A DNA stretch of 64,000 nt from Mesorhizobium sp. M1E.F.Ca.ET.045.02.1.1 (GCF_003952485.1 NZ_CP034447.1:2170001-2234000), one strand, 5' to 3'. Shown: positions 38,275 through 47,942, numbered from the stretch's first letter. Program-made: numbers and translations. The notes: generated from the sequence alone by a model not told the origin.

Positions 38275-39462
38275 TCAGCACTGTGCCGCGGCAGGCTCGC
38301 CAAGCGGGCGGCCGCGCTCCAGGCGCTGCGCCAGGAACACCACGGCCAACGCCGCGAGCGGCACCAGGCCGGCGACAGGTGGGACGGCGCCGAGGCCCGG
38401 TCCGTGATCGATGACGAAGCCGCCGAGCCAGGCGCCGATCGCGTTGCCGAGATTGAAGGCGGCGATGTTGAAGGAGGAGGCAAGACCCTGGCCGGCGCCC
38501 TTGGCCTTCTCCAGCACCCACATCTGCAGAGGGGCGACGGTGGCGAAGGCGGCCGCGCCCAGCAGGCCGACGGCGATGATTGCCGCTATCGGTTGATGCA
38601 TGGCGGCGGTCATGACGAACAGCGCGGCCGACAGCGCGACGAGCGTGCCGATGACCGTCGGCACCAGATGCCTGTCGGCGAGGCGTCCGCCGAGCAGGTT
38701 GCCGGCGACCAGACCGGCACCGAAGACGAGCAGGATCGGTGACACGGCGGCTTCGGAAAAGCCGCTGATCCGGGTGAGGATCGGCGCCAAGTAGGTGAAG
38801 GCGGCAAAGACGCCGACCCAGCTCAGCACCGTGGTCAGCAGGCCGAGCAGCACCGGCCGGCGGCCAAGCACGGCAAGCGCGCCTTCGGAGCTTTCCTCCT
38901 CGGCGGCCGCTGCCGGCTCGTCGCGCGGCACCAGCAGCGCGATCACGGCAAAGGCGATGACGCCGACCAGCGTTACGGCAAGGAAGGTCGAGCGCCAGCC
39001 ATAGGCCTGGCCGAGCCAGGTGCCGAAGGGCACGCCGAGGATATTGGCGACGGTGAGGCCGGTGAACATCAGCGCGATAGCCGACGCCTTCCGGTTGGGC
39101 GCGACAAGGCTGGTGGCGACGACCGAGCCGACGCCGAAGAAGGAAGCGTGCGCGAAGGCGGTGAGCACGCGCGCCGCCATCAGCGTCCAGTAGTCGGGCG
39201 CCAGCGCGCAGGCGAGGTTGCCGATGGTGAAGACCACCATCAGGGCAAGCAGAAGCGTCTTCTTCGCTAGGCGGCCGGTGAGCGCGCCAAGCAGCGGCGC
39301 GCCGACAACGACGCCCAGCGCATAGCCGGAAATGAGCAGGCCCGCGGCCGAGATCGAGACGCCGAGATCGGCGCTGACATCGAGCAGCAGGCCCATGATG
39401 ACGAATTCGGTGACGCCGATGCCGAAGGCGCCGGCGGTGAGGGCATAGAGAGCAAGAGGCAT
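38275..39462 (-). CDS. MFS efflux transporter (AraJ/DHA1-like)
   Basis: A 395-residue 12-segment MFS protein. The N-terminus YALTAGAFGIGVTEFVIMGL is the mark of the AraJ/YdhP sugar- and drug-efflux branch of the DHA1 family. The motif-A-like loop is GALTGRLAKKTLLL. The open frame extends 33 codons upstream, but the ATG at 39462 begins the first membrane segment correctly. It is divergent from a LysR gene and followed by an aldo/keto reductase, suggesting a detoxification unit (reduce and export). That reading is inference. Confidence 0.88.
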   Translation of the reverse strand: MPLALYALTAGAFGIGVTEFVIMGLLLDVSADLGVSISAAGLLISGYALGVVVGAPLLGALTGRLAKKTLLLALMVVFTIGNLACALAPDYWTLMAARVLTAFAHASFFGVGSVVATSLVAPNRKASAIALMFTGLTVANILGVPFGTWLGQAYGWRSTFLAVTLVGVIAFAVIALLVPRDEPAAAAEEESSEGALAVLGRRPVLLGLLTTVLSWVGVFAAFTYLAPILTRISGFSEAAVSPILLVFGAGLVAGNLLGGRLADRHLVPTVIGTLVALSAALFVMTAAMHQPIAAIIAVGLLGAAAFATVAPLQMWVLEKAKGAGQGLASSFNIAAFNLGNAIGAWLGGFVIDHGPGLGAVPPVAGLVPLAALAVVFLAQRLERGRPLGEPAAAQC

Positions 39463-39568
39463 GGCAATGGTCCGGTTGGTCAGGAAAGGACGCCCAGTCC
39501 CGCGCCCCCGACCGGGAAGATCGTGATCCGTCGAGCTGTGAACCAGCCTTGCGCCAAGCATATTTTCT

Positions 39569-39583
39569 GTGAAATAGATTCAC
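39569..39583. promoter_or_regulatory. LysR-type T-N11-A site
   Basis: GTGAAATAGATTCAC forms a perfect 5-bp dyad with a 5-nt centre and fits the T-N11-A pattern. It lies three bases before the LysR start codon and in the shared intergenic region with the MFS gene, so autoregulation is plausible. Confidence 0.5.
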
Positions 39584-39585
39584 GA

Positions 39586-40491
39586 ATGGCGAGACCCGAA
39601 ATCAACCGCTCCGGCGAGATCGAGGTGTTCGTCCGCGTCGTCGAGGCCGGCAGTTTTTCCGCTGCGGCGCGGGCGTTGCGCATGACACCCTCGGCAGTGA
39701 GCAAGCTGATCGCGCGCTTGGAGGCGCGGCTCGGCGCGCGACTTCTCAGCCGCTCGACGCGGCGGCTGCAGCTGACCCCGGAAGGTGTCGCTTTCCACGA
39801 CAGCGGCATCCGCATTCTCGCCGACCTCGACGCGGCCGAGCGCGAAGCGGCGGCGGGTGCCGCGCCTCGCGGCAGGCTCAGGGTCAACAGCTATGTGCCC
39901 TTCGGCCAGCACCGGCTGATGGAATTGCTGCCGCGCTTCCTGGAACGCTACCCGGAGATCAGCGTCGAGGCGGTGCTGACCGACAATGTCATCGACCTTC
40001 TGGAGGAGCGAGCCGACATCGCCATACGCGCCGGGCCACTGCGCGAATCTCGGCTGGTGGCGCGCAAGCTCGGCCAGAGCCGGATGGTGCTGGTAGCGTC
40101 CCCTGCCTACCTCGAAGCCCGCGGCACGCCGCAGACACTGTCCGACCTAGGACGCCACAATATGCTGGCCTTCGGCTTCGCCAGGCATATCGAAGGATGG
40201 CCTTTCGTCGATGCGGCAGGCAAATCGATCATCCTTCCGATCGTCGGAAACATGACGCTGACCGACGGCGAGGCGATGCGGCGGACGGGGCTGGCGGGAG
40301 CCGGCATCGCCCGGCTGGCACGCTGGCATGTTCAGCCGGACATCGACGCCGGAGGATTCGTGCCGCTGCTGGAGGAATTCAATCCCGGCGACGAGGAGCC
40401 GACGCACGCGGTCTATGTCGGCCAGGGCAAGCATCTGCCGGCCAGGGTGCGGGCCTTTCTCGATTTCCTTGCGGAGACCGTGCGTCTCTGA
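39586..40491 (+). CDS. LysR family transcriptional regulator
   Basis: A 301-residue LysR regulator. The N-terminal winged helix-turn-helix is FVRVVEAGSFSAAARALRMT then SAVSKLIARLEARLGARLLS (about 12-60). The C-terminal half is a two-lobed co-inducer domain (GRLRVNSYVPFGQHRLMELL onward). It is divergent from the MFS-aldo/keto reductase pair and probably controls it. The inducer is unknown. An in-frame start at 39523 exists, but the dyad site just upstream of 39586 favours the shorter form. Confidence 0.9.
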   Translation: MARPEINRSGEIEVFVRVVEAGSFSAAARALRMTPSAVSKLIARLEARLGARLLSRSTRRLQLTPEGVAFHDSGIRILADLDAAEREAAAGAAPRGRLRVNSYVPFGQHRLMELLPRFLERYPEISVEAVLTDNVIDLLEERADIAIRAGPLRESRLVARKLGQSRMVLVASPAYLEARGTPQTLSDLGRHNMLAFGFARHIEGWPFVDAAGKSIILPIVGNMTLTDGEAMRRTGLAGAGIARLARWHVQPDIDAGGFVPLLEEFNPGDEEPTHAVYVGQGKHLPARVRAFLDFLAETVRL

Positions 40492-40552
40492 ACGAAAAGC
40501 CGCACGCCCCGAAGGACGCGCGGCTTTCGAAGCATCGGCTCGGATCGAGTGA

Positions 40553-41602
40553 TCAGGCCTTCGGCACGAAAGGCGCCGGGCGCCGGCCGGCGCCCTGCCG
40601 TTCCAGCATCCAGCCGGGATATTCGGCAGGCAGCGCGCTCATCTCATCGAGCTTGGCAAGATCGTCGGCGTCGAGCTTCAATCCGGTGGCGGCGAGGTTC
40701 TGCTCGAGCTGGTCCATGCGGCTGGCTCCGATGAGGACGCTCATCACGAAGGGCTTCGCCAGCACATAGCCAAGCGCCACCGTGGCGACGCTGACACCAT
40801 GCTTCCTGGCGATCTCGCGCATGACGGCGACCGCCGCCCAGGCGCGGTCCTCGTTGACCGGCGGGAAGTTGAAGTTGGCGCGGCGGCCTTCGCCATTGCC
40901 CGGCGCACCCGGGCCGTATTTGCCCGACAGCAGCCCGCCGGCCATCGGCGACCAGACCATCAGGCCGAGCTTCTCCTCGTTGATCAAAGGCACGATTTCG
41001 CGCTCGAGATCGCGGCCGGCGATCGAGTAGTAGGACTGCACCGTCTCGAAGCGCGCATAGCCCTTGCGCTCGGCGATGCCCAGCGCCTTGGCGATGCGCC
41101 AGGCCTGCCAGTTGGAGACGCCGACATAGCGGACCTTGCCGCTGGAGACGAGGTCGTCGAGCGCCCGCAGCGTCTCGTCGATCGGCGTCACCGTGTCGGT
41201 GCCGTGCAACAGGTAGAGATCGATGTGGTCGGTCTGCAGCCGCTCCAGGCTGCCGTCGATCGAATCCATTATATGGCCGCGCGAGGAACCGCGCTGGTTA
41301 GGACCCTCGCCCATGACGCCGTGCACCTTGGTGGCGATGATCACGTCCGAGCGCTTTACGCCCAGATCCTTGAGCGACTGGCCGAGCAGGTGTTCCGACG
41401 CGCCGAAGGAATAGACGTCGGCGGTGTCGAAGAAGTTGACGCCGGCGGCGATGGAGCGGCCGACGATCTCGTTGACGCCTTTCTGGTCGAGGCTGGCGAT
41501 GAGACCCCATTGGGCATTCTCGCCGGCGGCGCCGAAGGTCATGGTGCCGAGGCAGAGTTCGGAGACGAACATGCCGGTATTGCCGAGTTGGTTGTAGCGC
41601 AT
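40553..41602 (-). CDS. Aldo/keto reductase
   Basis: A 349-residue aldo/keto reductase of the same general type as the one at 37200 but clearly distinct in sequence. The tetrad is in FFDTADVYSFGASE, VIIATKVHG and LYLLHGTD. The cofactor end is MSVLIGASRMDQLEQNLAAT. It converges with the LysR gene and seems to be transcribed on its own. The substrate is unknown. Confidence 0.9.
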   Translation of the reverse strand: MRYNQLGNTGMFVSELCLGTMTFGAAGENAQWGLIASLDQKGVNEIVGRSIAAGVNFFDTADVYSFGASEHLLGQSLKDLGVKRSDVIIATKVHGVMGEGPNQRGSSRGHIMDSIDGSLERLQTDHIDLYLLHGTDTVTPIDETLRALDDLVSSGKVRYVGVSNWQAWRIAKALGIAERKGYARFETVQSYYSIAGRDLEREIVPLINEEKLGLMVWSPMAGGLLSGKYGPGAPGNGEGRRANFNFPPVNEDRAWAAVAVMREIARKHGVSVATVALGYVLAKPFVMSVLIGASRMDQLEQNLAATGLKLDADDLAKLDEMSALPAEYPGWMLERQGAGRRPAPFVPKA

Positions 41603-41751
41603 GGTGATATTTCCCGAGAAGGATTGGGTGACGCGTCTGAATGACAGGAGGGAAATAGGAACGGCCCGTTTCGTTTCAAGTGCTGGCGCAAACGCGGCGG
41701 CCAACTGGCTCAAGGGAACCGTTGAGCAGCGATCCGGCAGGGGCGCAGAGG

Positions 41752-42153
41752 TCAGGCTTCCCAGGGATTAAGCGCGGTGACGCCGATGTCTTCGAAGGCA
41801 GCGACATTGCGCGTAACCACGATGAGGTCGTGGACGAGAGCTGTCGCTGCTATGAGCGTGTCTGCGCTGCCTCGCGTACGGGCTGCCGTGATGCGGCCCC
41901 ACGCCAACGCAATCTCTTCGGTGATTGGAAGAATGCGGTCCCGATTGTCTCTTCGTAACTCTCTCAACCAAATATCGAGCCGGGCCGCTCTTTCGAGGTC
42001 TACATTGCGTTGCTTGACGATTCCTCGCTCGATTTCGCCGAGGGTAATGACGCTAAGGCTGATCGACGCCGGATCGATCGAAGCCACCCAGGCGGTCGGC
42101 TTCGGCAGGCGCCTTTGCACATCCGAAACAATGTTTGTGTCGAGCAGGTACAT
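41752..42153 (-). CDS. VapC-like PIN-domain toxin
   Basis: A 133-residue PIN-domain ribonuclease, the toxin of a type II toxin-antitoxin pair. The acidic metal-binding residues are in YLLDTNIVSD (N-terminal Asp), TLGEIERG (Glu), GSADTLIAATAL (Asp) and the C-terminal VTRNVAAFEDIGV. Targets of VapC enzymes are often tRNA or rRNA. The start overlaps the antitoxin stop codon by one base. Confidence 0.93.
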   Translation of the reverse strand: MYLLDTNIVSDVQRRLPKPTAWVASIDPASISLSVITLGEIERGIVKQRNVDLERAARLDIWLRELRRDNRDRILPITEEIALAWGRITAARTRGSADTLIAATALVHDLIVVTRNVAAFEDIGVTALNPWEA

Positions 42154-42407
42154 CAGAGGTCGACGTCCCGGATCATGTTATCCGGGCGACGGGTGATTTC
42201 CTTGTCAAACGCATCGTCCCAGCCGGGGCCGGTCAGAAGATATTCGGCAAGAGATTTCTTCATCCCAGCCAAGCGATCGTAGTCCTCCACGGACAGCACG
42301 ACCGCAGCCCGTTCCCCACGAAGTGTCACCGTTTGCGGGCCCTCGGTTCTTGCGCGTTGGACCACTTTCGAAAAATTGTTCTTCGCGTCCTGAAGATGCC
42401 AGTTCAT
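42153..42407 (-). CDS. Phd/YefM family antitoxin
   Basis: An 84-residue antitoxin. The N-terminal WHLQDAKNNFSKVVQRARTE and the strand VTLRGERAAVVLSVEDYDRL are the Phd/YefM DNA-binding fold. The charged C-terminus would bind and neutralise the PIN toxin. The ATG at 42407 is preceded by TAGGAGCG. A palindrome 15-27 nt upstream is a likely autoregulatory operator. It is coupled to the toxin gene by a one-base overlap. Confidence 0.93.
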   Translation of the reverse strand: MNWHLQDAKNNFSKVVQRARTEGPQTVTLRGERAAVVLSVEDYDRLAGMKKSLAEYLLTGPGWDDAFDKEITRRPDNMIRDVDL

Positions 42408-42421
42408 GCTAACGCTCCTAG

Positions 42422-42434
42422 CTAGCTTGGCTAG
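42422..42434. promoter_or_regulatory. Operator-like palindrome of the toxin-antitoxin operon
   Basis: CTAGCTTGGCTAG is a perfect 5-bp dyad with a 3-nt centre. It lies just downstream of an AT-rich TATATC stretch (minus strand) and upstream of the antitoxin ribosome-binding site, as expected for repression by the Phd/VapC complex. Confidence 0.5.
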
Positions 42435-42486
42435 ATATAAAGCGGCCGCCCCCAATTGTCAATCGAGACGAACGAGTACTGACAGG

Positions 42487-43155
42487 CTACCGGCTGCCGA
42501 AGATCGCCGAGCCGACCCTGACGCTGGTCGCGCCGAAAGCGATCGCCGTCTCGTAGTCGGCGGACATGCCCATCGAGAGTTTTGCGACGCCGGCTTCCTT
42601 GGCGAGCTTCTCCAGCAGCGCGAAATGCGGACCGGGGTTCTCGTCGGCAGGCGGAATGCACATCAGGCCTTCGATGGCGAGGCCGTGCGCCTCGCGGCAA
42701 CGCTTGACGAAGCGAACCGCCTCACGCGGCTCGATGCCGGCCTTCTGTGGCTCGGACCCAGTGTTGACCTGGACATAGAGTTTTGGCGAACGGCCTTGCC
42801 TGGCGATCTCCTTGGCAAGCTCGGCGGCGATCTTGTCGCGGTCGACCGTCTCGACGACGTCGAAAAGCGCTACCGCCTCCTTGGCCTTGTTGGACTGCAG
42901 CGGGCCGATGAGGTGGAGCTCGATGTCGGGGAATGCAAGCCTGAGCGCCGGCCATTTGCCTTGAGCTTCCTGCACGCGGTTCTCGCCGAAAACGCGCTGG
43001 CCGGCTTCCAGAACGGGCCGGATCTCGTCGGCCGAAAAGGTCTTGGACACAGCGACCAGCGTGACGGCGCCAGGCTCGCGCTTTGCTTCGCCTTCGGCGC
43101 CCGCAATCCTCGCCTTGACCGCAAGAAGCTGTTCGACGGCACTCGTCATGCCCAT
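42487..43155 (-). CDS. YggS family pyridoxal-phosphate homeostasis protein
   Basis: A 222-residue YggS/PROSC-type protein, a single-domain TIM barrel that binds PLP and helps balance B6 vitamers and some amino acids. The PLP lysine is in TLVAVSKTFSADEIRPV, and conserved FGENRVQEA, LIGPLQSNKA, YVQVNTGSEPQK and LSMGMSADYETAI follow. No catalytic activity is known for the family. It is divergent from leuS, an arrangement also found in other Rhizobiales. Confidence 0.93.
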   Translation of the reverse strand: MGMTSAVEQLLAVKARIAGAEGEAKREPGAVTLVAVSKTFSADEIRPVLEAGQRVFGENRVQEAQGKWPALRLAFPDIELHLIGPLQSNKAKEAVALFDVVETVDRDKIAAELAKEIARQGRSPKLYVQVNTGSEPQKAGIEPREAVRFVKRCREAHGLAIEGLMCIPPADENPGPHFALLEKLAKEAGVAKLSMGMSADYETAIAFGATSVRVGSAIFGSR

Positions 43156-43296
43156 ATCCTGCCTATAGTTTTAGCGCCGACGCCGGATCGCCACAGTTGA
43201 CGGGTCCGGCAATCCATGGTGAACACCGCGACGACATTGTCTCGGCTGCCGGCCTTGTCCGGCGCCGCGTATCCGCTTTTAAGTGAAAAACATCCG

Positions 43297-45924
43297 ATGG
43301 CAACCGAACGTTACAATCCGCGCACGTCAGAGCCCAAATGGCAGAAGGCCTGGGCCGAAAAGAAGCTGTTCGAGGCCAGGAACGACGACCCGAAGCCGAA
43401 ATACTACGTGCTTGAGATGTTCCCCTATCCGTCGGGCAAGATCCATATCGGCCACACCCGCAACTACACGATGGGCGATGTCGTGGCGCGCTACAAGCGC
43501 GCCAAGGGCTTCAACGTGCTGCATCCGATGGGCTGGGACGCCTTCGGCATGCCGGCCGAGAACGCGGCTATGCAGAACAAGGTCCACCCCAAGGACTGGA
43601 CCTATGAGAACATCGCCGTCATGCGCGAGCAGCTCAAGGTCATGGGCCTGTCGCTCGACTGGGCGCGCGAGTTCGCCACTTGCGACGTCGACTACTACCA
43701 TCGCCAGCAGATGCTGTTCCTCGACTTCGTCGAGAAGGGCCTGGTGACGCGCAAATCCTCCAAGGTCAATTGGGACCCGGAGGACATGACGGTGCTCGCC
43801 AACGAACAGGTCATCGACGGCCGCGGCTGGCGCTCGGGCGCGCTGGTCGAGCAGCGCGAGCTGACACAGTGGTTCTTCAAGATCACCGACTACGCGCAGG
43901 ACCTGTTGGACGCGCTCAACTGCCTCGACGAATGGCCGGAAAAGGTCAAGCTGATGCAGCACAACTGGATCGGCCGCTCGGAAGGGCTGCTGATCCGCTG
44001 GCCGCTGGCCAAGCCGGTCGGCGGCGAGCATGAGCTGGAAGTCTACACGACCAGGCCGGACACCATCTTCGGCGCCTCCTTCATGGCGGTCGCGGCCGAT
44101 CATCCGCTGGCCAGGAAGGCCGCGGAGAGCAATGTCGAGCTGGCCAAGTTCATCGACGAGGTCCGCCATATGGGCACCTCGGTGGCCGCACTTGAGACGG
44201 CCGAGAAGAAAGGCTTCGACACCGGCATCCGCGTCGTCCATCCGTTCGACGACAGTTGGACGCTGCCCGTCTATGTCGCCAATTTCGTGCTGATGGAATA
44301 CGGCACCGGCGCCATCTTCGGCTGCCCGTCGGGCGACCAGCGAGACCTCGACTTCGCCAACAAATACGGCCTGCCGGTGATCCCGGTGGTGATGCCGGGG
44401 GATGCGGACGCCAAGACCTTCCAGATCATCGAGGAGGCCTATGACGGCGATGGCGTGATGATCAATTCGCGCTTCCTCGACGGCATGAAGCCCGAGAGGG
44501 CGTTCGACGAAGTGGCGAAGCTGCTCGAACAGAAGATGATCGGCGGCCGGCCGATGGCGGAGCGCAAGGTAAACTTCCGCCTGCGCGACTGGGGCATCTC
44601 GCGCCAGCGCTACTGGGGCTGCCCGATCCCGATGATCCACTGCGAAGCCTGCGGGGTGGTGCCGGTGCCGAAGGCCGACCTGCCGGTCAGGCTGCCCGAC
44701 GACATCGAGTTCGACCGTCCGGGCAACCCGCTCGACCGACACCCGACATGGCGGCATGTGAAGTGCCCGCAATGCGGCCGCGACGCGCGGCGCGAGACCG
44801 ACACGATGGATACCTTCGTCGACTCGTCGTGGTATTTCGCGCGCTTCACCGCGCCCTGGGCGAACGAGCCGACAGAGCCGAAGGCTGCCGACGAATGGCT
44901 GGCGGTCGACCAGTATATCGGCGGCATCGAGCACGCGATCCTGCATCTGCTCTATTCGCGCTTCTTCACCCGCGCCATGCGCGAGACCGGCCATCTCAAT
45001 CTCGCCGAGCCGTTCAAGGGCCTGTTCACGCAAGGCATGGTGGTGCACGAGACCTACCGCGTCGGCGGCCCGTCGACCAATGGGCGCTGGCTGTCGCCGG
45101 GCGAAGTCAGGATCGAGGATGCGGACGGCAAGCGCCGCGCCATCGAGATCGCGACCGGCGAAGAGGCGACGATCGGCGCGCTCGAGAAGATGTCGAAGTC
45201 GAAGAAGAACACGGTGAGCCCGGAAGAGATCACCGACGGCTACGGCGCCGACACCGCACGCTGGTTCATGCTGTCGGATTCGCCGCCCGAGCGCGACGTC
45301 GAGTGGACGGACGAAGGTGCCGCCGGCGCGCATCGCTTCGTGCAGCGCGTCTGGCGCCTGGTGCAGATCGCGGCGGAGCAGCTCTCCGGCGTGAAGCCCG
45401 CGGCGGCCAAGGAAAGCGAGGCGGGTGCCGTCTCGAAGGCGGCGCACAAGATCCTGAAGGCCATCGGCGAGGATATCGAGAAGCTCGGTTTCAACCGGGC
45501 GATCGCGCGCATCTACGAGCTTGCCAACGCGCTGACCACGCCGCTCAACGATGTCGCCGAAGGCAAGGCGGACGCGGCGCTGAAAGGCGCTTGCCGCGAG
45601 GCCGTCGAGATCCTGGTGCATGTGATCGCGCCGGTGATGCCGCATCTGGCCGAGGAATGCTGGGAGACGCTGGGCGGCACCGAACTCGTCGCCGAACGGC
45701 CGTGGCCGGTCTTCGATCCGGCTCTCGTCGTCGACAACGAGATCGTGCTGCCGGTGCAGGTCAACGGCAAGAAACGCGGGGATTTGACAATTGCCCGCGA
45801 CGCGGATCAAGGTGCCGTCGAAAAAGCGGTGCTGGCACTCGACTTCGTGCAAAAAGCGCTCGATGGCAAGGCCCCGCGCAAGGTGATCATCGTCCCGCAG
45901 AGGATCGTCAATGTTGTTGCCTGA
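43297..45924 (+). CDS. leuS: Leucyl-tRNA synthetase
   Basis: An 875-residue class Ia synthetase. The HIGH signature is at residues 50-53 ([16 protein letters not shown]) and KMSKS appears as [13 protein letters not shown]. The editing (CP1) domain lies in the middle with [21 protein letters not shown] zinc-ribbon segment ([20 protein letters not shown] and later [11 protein letters not shown]) is present. The open frame begins at 43216, but the ATG at 43297 gives the standard MATERYNPR start. It overlaps lptE by 14 nt. Confidence 0.97.
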   Translation: MATERYNPRTSEPKWQKAWAEKKLFEARNDDPKPKYYVLEMFPYPSGKIHIGHTRNYTMGDVVARYKRAKGFNVLHPMGWDAFGMPAENAAMQNKVHPKDWTYENIAVMREQLKVMGLSLDWAREFATCDVDYYHRQQMLFLDFVEKGLVTRKSSKVNWDPEDMTVLANEQVIDGRGWRSGALVEQRELTQWFFKITDYAQDLLDALNCLDEWPEKVKLMQHNWIGRSEGLLIRWPLAKPVGGEHELEVYTTRPDTIFGASFMAVAADHPLARKAAESNVELAKFIDEVRHMGTSVAALETAEKKGFDTGIRVVHPFDDSWTLPVYVANFVLMEYGTGAIFGCPSGDQRDLDFANKYGLPVIPVVMPGDADAKTFQIIEEAYDGDGVMINSRFLDGMKPERAFDEVAKLLEQKMIGGRPMAERKVNFRLRDWGISRQRYWGCPIPMIHCEACGVVPVPKADLPVRLPDDIEFDRPGNPLDRHPTWRHVKCPQCGRDARRETDTMDTFVDSSWYFARFTAPWANEPTEPKAADEWLAVDQYIGGIEHAILHLLYSRFFTRAMRETGHLNLAEPFKGLFTQGMVVHETYRVGGPSTNGRWLSPGEVRIEDADGKRRAIEIATGEEATIGALEKMSKSKKNTVSPEEITDGYGADTARWFMLSDSPPERDVEWTDEGAAGAHRFVQRVWRLVQIAAEQLSGVKPAAAKESEAGAVSKAAHKILKAIGEDIEKLGFNRAIARIYELANALTTPLNDVAEGKADAALKGACREAVEILVHVIAPVMPHLAEECWETLGGTELVAERPWPVFDPALVVDNEIVLPVQVNGKKRGDLTIARDADQGAVEKAVLALDFVQKALDGKAPRKVIIVPQRIVNVVA

Positions 45925-46489
45925 TCCGGAAAAGTCAGAAGCGGGACGCCACTTCGGCCGCGTTACGGTCTGGGGCCTGGTCGCCTCGCTGGCGCTGGTC
46001 TCGGCCTGCACGGTACGGCCGCTCTACTCCAGCGCGCCGCTCACCGTCGGCTCGCAGGTCGGCGCCGCCGCCGAACTGGCATCGATCTCGATCAAGCCGG
46101 TCGGCACGCGCTACGGCCAGCAGGTGCGCAACAATCTGATCTTCGCGTTCGGCCAGGGCTCCGGTGAGCCGGCCTCGCCGGCCTACACGCTCGACCTCGG
46201 CGTCAGCGAGCTGGTCGAATCGGCCGCCATCGTCCAGGTGCAGACCGAAGAGGACGAGCCGACGGCGGGCACGGTGACGCTCACCGCCAATTATGTGCTG
46301 CGAGATGCGACCGGCGCGGTGGTAGCCGTCGGCAAGCGCTCGATCCCGTCGTCCTTCGACCGGCCGCGCCAGGAGTTCGCCGCCTACCGGGCGCAGATCG
46401 ACGCCGAGAACCGCGCCGCCCGCGAACTCGCCGATCTGCTCAGGCTGGCGATCGCCCAGGACCTGGCCAAGCACGGCAAGAAGGCCTGA
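45911..46489 (+). CDS. lptE: LPS-assembly lipoprotein LptE
   Basis: A 192-residue lipoprotein with an uncleaved cytoplasmic lead of about 16 residues, a hydrophobic signal ([16 protein letters not shown]) and a lipobox Cys near residue 33, followed by the RPLYSSAP strand typical of LptE. LptE plugs the LptD barrel and helps insert LPS in the outer membrane. It starts inside leuS and is translationally coupled to it. In many Rhizobiales the next gene is holA; here the sequence changes right after the stop codon. Confidence 0.88.
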   Translation: MLLPDPEKSEAGRHFGRVTVWGLVASLALVSACTVRPLYSSAPLTVGSQVGAAAELASISIKPVGTRYGQQVRNNLIFAFGQGSGEPASPAYTLDLGVSELVESAAIVQVQTEEDEPTAGTVTLTANYVLRDATGAVVAVGKRSIPSSFDRPRQEFAAYRAQIDAENRAARELADLLRLAIAQDLAKHGKKA

Positions 46490-46490
46490 G

Positions 46491-46685
46491 GCGTATTGAT
46501 ATTCAAGTGAGGCCGGCCTGCAAATGCCGGCTTCTCGCGCTTCCGGCCTTCGCCGACCGAAGCGCTCATGAGTGGCGTGGCAGTTAAATCAAGGCTACGG
46601 CCGGCGTAGGCCGCTTCTCGGAAACCGTCCAGTTTGGTCGCTTCGCGCCCGTCTTCGACTCCGGCTCGGCCTGACCAGATTGTCG
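46491..46685. mobile_element. MITE-like element, degenerate copy 2
   Basis: It matches the 29946 element in blocks: GATATTCAAGTGAGGCCGGC, CGCGCTTCCGGCCTTCGCC, GGCTACGGCCGGCG and CTCGGCCTGACC. The terminal inverted repeats are less well preserved. As with copy 1, the left end lies immediately after a gene's stop codon. Confidence 0.55.
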
Positions 46686-46828
46686 GATGCAGAAGCTCCA
46701 ACCGATCCAGTCATGGTCTTGGTGGTTGCTCTCCGACGTTCAGGCATCATCTCGCAAACGGAAGCCACGAACCTTTGGCGCTCATGTCATGGAACACTAC
46801 CGTGTAGGAGCCGGAGTTGCGCGCCCCC

Positions 46829-46859
46829 TTGACTTAGAGCGCACTCTAACCTGTAGCTT
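46829..46859 (+). promoter_or_regulatory. MerR-type promoter with 19-bp spacer and dyad
   Basis: TTGACT at 46829-46834 and TAGCTT at 46854-46859 are 19 bp apart. The spacer holds the perfect 6-bp dyad TTAGAG-CGCA-CTCTAA (46834-46849). The overlong spacer with a central dyad is the classic MerR-activated promoter design. Confidence 0.7.
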
Positions 46860-46889
46860 CCCGTGCGTCGTGACGAAAGAAGGGCGTTC

Positions 46890-47318
46890 ATGAAGATTGG
46901 TGAACTGGCGAAGCGTTCGGGATTATCGACCCACACCATCCGTTACTATGAGCGGATCGGGCTGCTTCCCTATGCCGACAGGGACCAATCGGGCCAGCGT
47001 GACTACGACGCATCAATCCTCAGCTGGATAGAATTTCTCGACCGTCTCAAAGCGACCGGGATGCCTATCCGGGAAATGCTGCGCTACGAGGCCTTGCGGG
47101 AACGTGGCGTCGGCACGGAAGCGGAGCGCGGCGCGTTGCTTGAACAGCACCGCGAGCGTGTCCGAGCACATGTGGCCGAATTGCAAGCCTGCCTTCTCGT
47201 CCTCGACACCAAGATTGCCGGATATGCAGGCAATGAACAGAGGATGAAAGAATATGACGCAACAATCCCCGAACGCCGGCGAAAGCCGGCTGGAACGCGG
47301 CAAGCGGGCGCTCGCTGA
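46890..47318 (+). CDS. MerR family transcriptional regulator
   Basis: A 142-residue MerR regulator. The N-terminal winged helix reads MKIGELAKRSGLSTHTIRYY then ERIGLLPYADR. A coiled dimerisation helix follows (HRERVRAHVAELQACLLVLD). It lacks the paired cysteines of metal sensors in the C-terminus, so a small-molecule or aldehyde signal (AdhR/YfmP-like) is more likely. The ATG at 46890 gives the canonical MKIGELA start. Its 3' end overlaps the next gene by 65 nt, and a MerR-type promoter lies upstream, so it probably regulates its own operon. Confidence 0.92.
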   Translation: MKIGELAKRSGLSTHTIRYYERIGLLPYADRDQSGQRDYDASILSWIEFLDRLKATGMPIREMLRYEALRERGVGTEAERGALLEQHRERVRAHVAELQACLLVLDTKIAGYAGNEQRMKEYDATIPERRRKPAGTRQAGAR

Positions 47319-47673
47319 AATCGACGGCGAAGCCGGCCACAATGTCATTGCCGCTCTGGCGGACATTGCCCCCGACTTCGCAAACTACGTGTTCGAGTTC
47401 TCGTTTGGCGACATTTACAGCCGCCCCGGCCTCGATCTGCGCGCTCGGGAAATCGCCACTGTCGCGGCGCTGACCGCGATGGGGACAGCGACTCCGCAAT
47501 TGAAGGTTCACATTGAGGCGGGCCTGAATGTCGGGCTGACCAAGGACGAAATCATCGAGATCATCATGCAGATGGCGGTCTATGCGGGCTTTCCTGCGGC
47601 TCTCAACGGCCTGTTCGCAGCCAAGGAAGTATTCGCCCGATTTCCCGTCCAGAAGGCGGAGGCGAGCGTGTAG
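47254..47673 (+). CDS. Carboxymuconolactone decarboxylase family protein
   Basis: A 139-residue CMD-family protein. It carries the gamma-CMD-like core LDLRAREIATVAALTAMGTA and LKVHIEAGLNVGLTKDEIIE, with the conserved His but no CxxC pair, so an AhpD-like redox role is unlikely. The true substrate is unknown; many such proteins are not muconolactone decarboxylases. It starts inside the merR gene and is presumably induced by it. Confidence 0.9.
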   Translation: MTQQSPNAGESRLERGKRALAEIDGEAGHNVIAALADIAPDFANYVFEFSFGDIYSRPGLDLRAREIATVAALTAMGTATPQLKVHIEAGLNVGLTKDEIIEIIMQMAVYAGFPAALNGLFAAKEVFARFPVQKAEASV

Positions 47674-47796
47674 GAGCCCGGTTCACGGCGAGGGACCACG
47701 AGATGGCGCAGGTGGCTTAGGAGCCTTCGGATCCGGGTTTCGTGCGTCACGCGGCCAAAGGCTATTCACCCGCTCCCGGAAACCGCTCTAACACCT

Positions 47797-47855
47797 GAAG
47801 CGCGTCGCGCTGAAGCGGATTCGGGCGACGCGCTTTAAGTCTTTGTCATGCATTA
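47797..47855. repeat. Family D repeat, shortened copy 3
   Basis: The first hairpin is intact (AAGCGCGTCGC and GCGACGCGCTT) with the linker GTCTTTG. The second hairpin is reduced to its last bases (TCATGCATTAA), an internal deletion of about 45 bp relative to full copies. Confidence 0.75.
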
Positions 47856-47942
47856 AGCCGGGAACAGCTCCCGAAGGGTCTCGCGAACCAGCTCAAGAAA
47901 CCCCTGAATCGCAACACACCTTCGCCTACCGCTTGTATCTAC

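Larger units (their letters stand above)
46490..46889. other. Repeat-containing gap after lptE
   Basis: The first 195 bp resemble the MITE-like element at 29946. The next 140 bp hold no gene I can support. The last 60 bp are the promoter and operator of the MerR gene. Confidence 0.6.

Noticed and set aside
43327..46011. Antisense open frame of 894 codons opposite leuS
   Set aside because: Same shadow effect. The sense strand encodes a complete leucyl-tRNA synthetase with HIGH and KMSKS motifs.
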